A stretch of 7,442 bases of DNA from Betaproteobacteria bacterium (GTDB lineage: Bacteria > Pseudomonadota > Gammaproteobacteria > Burkholderiales > SG8-41), in contig JAIOOZ010000383.1 of the NCBI GenBank assembly GCA_021414185.1, positions 1-7,442 of the forward strand, written 5' to 3'. The notes under the pieces were generated by a model. That model was given only the letters and a program-made list of their open reading frames with translations. It did not search any database and was not told where the DNA came from. The translations under genes and the position numbers were made by a program. Positions 6,654 to 7,442 of this stretch are shown here, in pieces. Every line of letters begins with the position of its first letter. Position 1 is the first letter of the stretch.

Positions 6654-6668
6654 CGGAATGTTGTTCCG
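6654..6668. promoter_or_regulatory. Upstream operator dyad CGGAA-N5-TTCCG
   Basis: CGGAA-TGTTG-TTCCG is a perfect 5+5+5 inverted repeat lying 3 bp upstream of the -35 box of the leftward promoter. Its centre is about 46 bp upstream of the predicted start, a typical activator position. Half-site sequence and spacer length match the composite operator at 6592-6617 (TTCCR/YGGAA, 5 bp). The two centres are 61 bp apart, close to six helical turns, so the same protein may bind both. Confidence 0.55.
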
Positions 6669-6734
6669 GGTGAAAACCGACCAAGCGCGGCGAATGGAGA
6701 AGTTAGCCCCATTGCATGACCGCGTCCAATCAGC

Positions 6735-6791
6735 TTTTATTATTTGCATTTTATCGATTGCTATAAGCGCGGCGCCGCGGCGTATTAGAAT
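6735..6791 (+). promoter_or_regulatory. Probable promoter zone for the rightward Bug gene (elements not resolved)
   Basis: An AT-rich stretch (6735-6766) interrupts GC-rich DNA directly upstream of the rightward gene. CTATAA at 6761-6766 could be a -10 but has no good -35. Alternatively TTGCTA (6758-6763) and TATTAG (6783-6788) could form a 19-bp-spaced promoter. Neither match is strong. Confidence 0.3.
6768..6779. repeat. 12-bp GC palindrome flanked by ATAAGCGC direct repeats
   Basis: CGCGGCGCCGCG is a perfect palindrome upstream of the rightward Bug gene. The octamer ATAAGCGC occurs at 6763-6770 and again at 6790-6797. The palindrome sits in the middle of the possible 19-bp spacer between TTGCTA and TATTAG. 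It may be an operator or simply GC-rich low-complexity sequence. Confidence 0.3.
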
Positions 6792-6800
6792 AAGCGCCCT

Positions 6801-6805
6801 AGGAG
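6801..6805 (+). promoter_or_regulatory. Ribosome binding site of the rightward Bug gene
   Basis: AGGAG ends 7 nt before ATG 6813, and the purine run continues to 6810 (AGGAGAGAGG). This favours 6813 over the second in-frame ATG at 6819, which GAGG at 6807-6810 could also serve. Confidence 0.65.
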
Positions 6806-6812
6806 AGAGGAT

Positions 6813-7442
6813 ATGTTGATGCGATGGTGCCTCGCGGCAGGGTTGGCACTTTCCTGCGTTGTTTCAGCGCAGACGTTCCCGGCCAAGCCGGTGCGCATTC
6901 TGGTCGGATTCTCGGCGGGCGGTGGCACGGACGTCACCGCGCGCATGCTGGCGCAGAAACTGTCGGAATTCCTCGGCGGTTCGGTGATAGTCGAAAACCG
7001 GCCGGGTTCCGGCGGCATGATCGCGACCGAAGCCGTCGCCAAATCGCCGGCTGATGGTTACACCTTATTGATGGTAGCGGCGGCCGACGTCGTGCAGCCG
7101 GCGCTGCGCGCGAAGCTTGCCTACGACCTCGAACGCGATTTCGCGCCCATCTCCAACGTCGTCATCGTACCGTTCGCGCTGGTGTCGCATCCGTCCGTGC
7201 CGGCAAAAAACGTCAAAGAACTGCTGGCGCTGGCGCGCGCCAAACCCGGGCGTCTCAATTACGCGTCGTCGGGCATCGGCAGCTCGGCGCATTTGTCCAA
7301 CGAACTTTTCAATTCGATGGCCAAGGTGAGCATCACGCACGTGCCGTACAAAGGCGTCGCCGAAGGCGTCACCGCGCTCGCCAGCGGCCAGATCGAAATG
7401 ATCTTCGGCAGTTTCCCCGCTACTTTGCCGCTGTATGAGGCG
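6813..7442 (+). CDS. Bug/TctC-type substrate-binding protein, second copy (3' end cut by window edge)
   Basis: The frame is open from ATG 6813 to the right edge, giving 210 residues of an expected 320 or so. The N-terminus MLMRWCLAAGLALSCVVSAQ (1-20) is a short Sec signal peptide with a likely SPase I site VSA-Q, followed by the Bug mature start TFPAKPVRILVGF. Signatures: SAGGGTDVTAR (34-44), NRPGSGG (62-68), SPADGYTLL (78-86), an RDFAPISN segment, LNYASSGIGSSAHL and HVPYKG. It shares the fold and motif order of the receptor at 946-1929, but the ligand loop differs (SAGGGTD against APGGSTD), so ligand preference may differ. It diverges from the leftward operon and shares its 310-bp control region, which suggests coordinated uptake. 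Whether TctA/TctB or enzymes follow cannot be seen. Confidence 0.94.
   Translation, partial: MLMRWCLAAGLALSCVVSAQTFPAKPVRILVGFSAGGGTDVTARMLAQKLSEFLGGSVIVENRPGSGGMIATEAVAKSPADGYTLLMVAAADVVQPALRAKLAYDLERDFAPISNVVIVPFALVSHPSVPAKNVKELLALARAKPGRLNYASSGIGSSAHLSNELFNSMAKVSITHVPYKGVAEGVTALASGQIEMIFGSFPATLPLYEA

Noticed and set aside
6833..6855. Possible sigma-54 promoter (TTGGCAC followed by TGCG)
   Set aside because: The GG and GC elements are 9 rather than 10 bases apart, and the site lies inside the signal-peptide coding region of the rightward Bug gene.
6785..7042. 85-codon minus-strand open frame opposite the start of the rightward Bug gene
   Set aside because: It is antisense to a clear signal peptide and Bug N-terminal domain, with no motif of its own.

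Overview
The window looks like an accessory catabolic locus of a high-GC betaproteobacterium, most likely Burkholderiales (Alcaligenaceae/Comamonadaceae-like). That placement is inferred from the base composition, from two Bug-type (TctC-like) periplasmic receptors, a family hugely expanded in that group, and from the gene mix. No rRNA, tRNA, insertion sequence, CRISPR array or phage gene is visible.

Layout. Five genes run leftward as one apparent operon, in transcription order: a 542-aa protein with four tandem rhodanese domains (6502-4874), a TcuA-like FAD-dependent tricarballylate dehydrogenase (4863-3388), an MmgE/PrpD-family protein (3317-1929), a Bug/TctC-type tripartite tricarboxylate transporter (TTT) receptor (1929-946), and a second, different MmgE/PrpD protein (926 to the left edge, truncated). 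Spacings are 10 nt, 70 nt, a 1-nt TAATG overlap, and 19 nt. A second Bug receptor gene starts at 6813, diverges rightward and is cut by the right edge.

The 310-bp divergent region (6503-6812) is the main regulatory element. On the minus strand it has a consensus -35 TTGACA with a 17-bp spacer to TAAGGT. This promoter is bracketed by inverted repeats sharing one grammar (TTCCR/YGGAA half-sites, 5-bp spacers). Three half-sites repeat every 10 bp over the predicted transcription start, and one further perfect pair lies just upstream of the -35 box. The arrangement suggests control by one dimeric or tetrameric regulator that is not encoded in the window.

Functional reading. The Bug receptor would capture a di- or tricarboxylate in the periplasm. 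The TcuA-like flavoprotein would desaturate it; true TcuA converts tricarballylate to cis-aconitate. The MmgE/PrpD enzymes (the family of 2-methylcitrate dehydratase and cis-aconitate decarboxylase) would act on the unsaturated or hydroxylated product. The rhodanese does not fit a plain tricarballylate pathway, and no TcuB-type electron-transfer partner or TctA/TctB membrane protein is present. The true substrate is therefore open, and the set may be an undescribed variant pathway.
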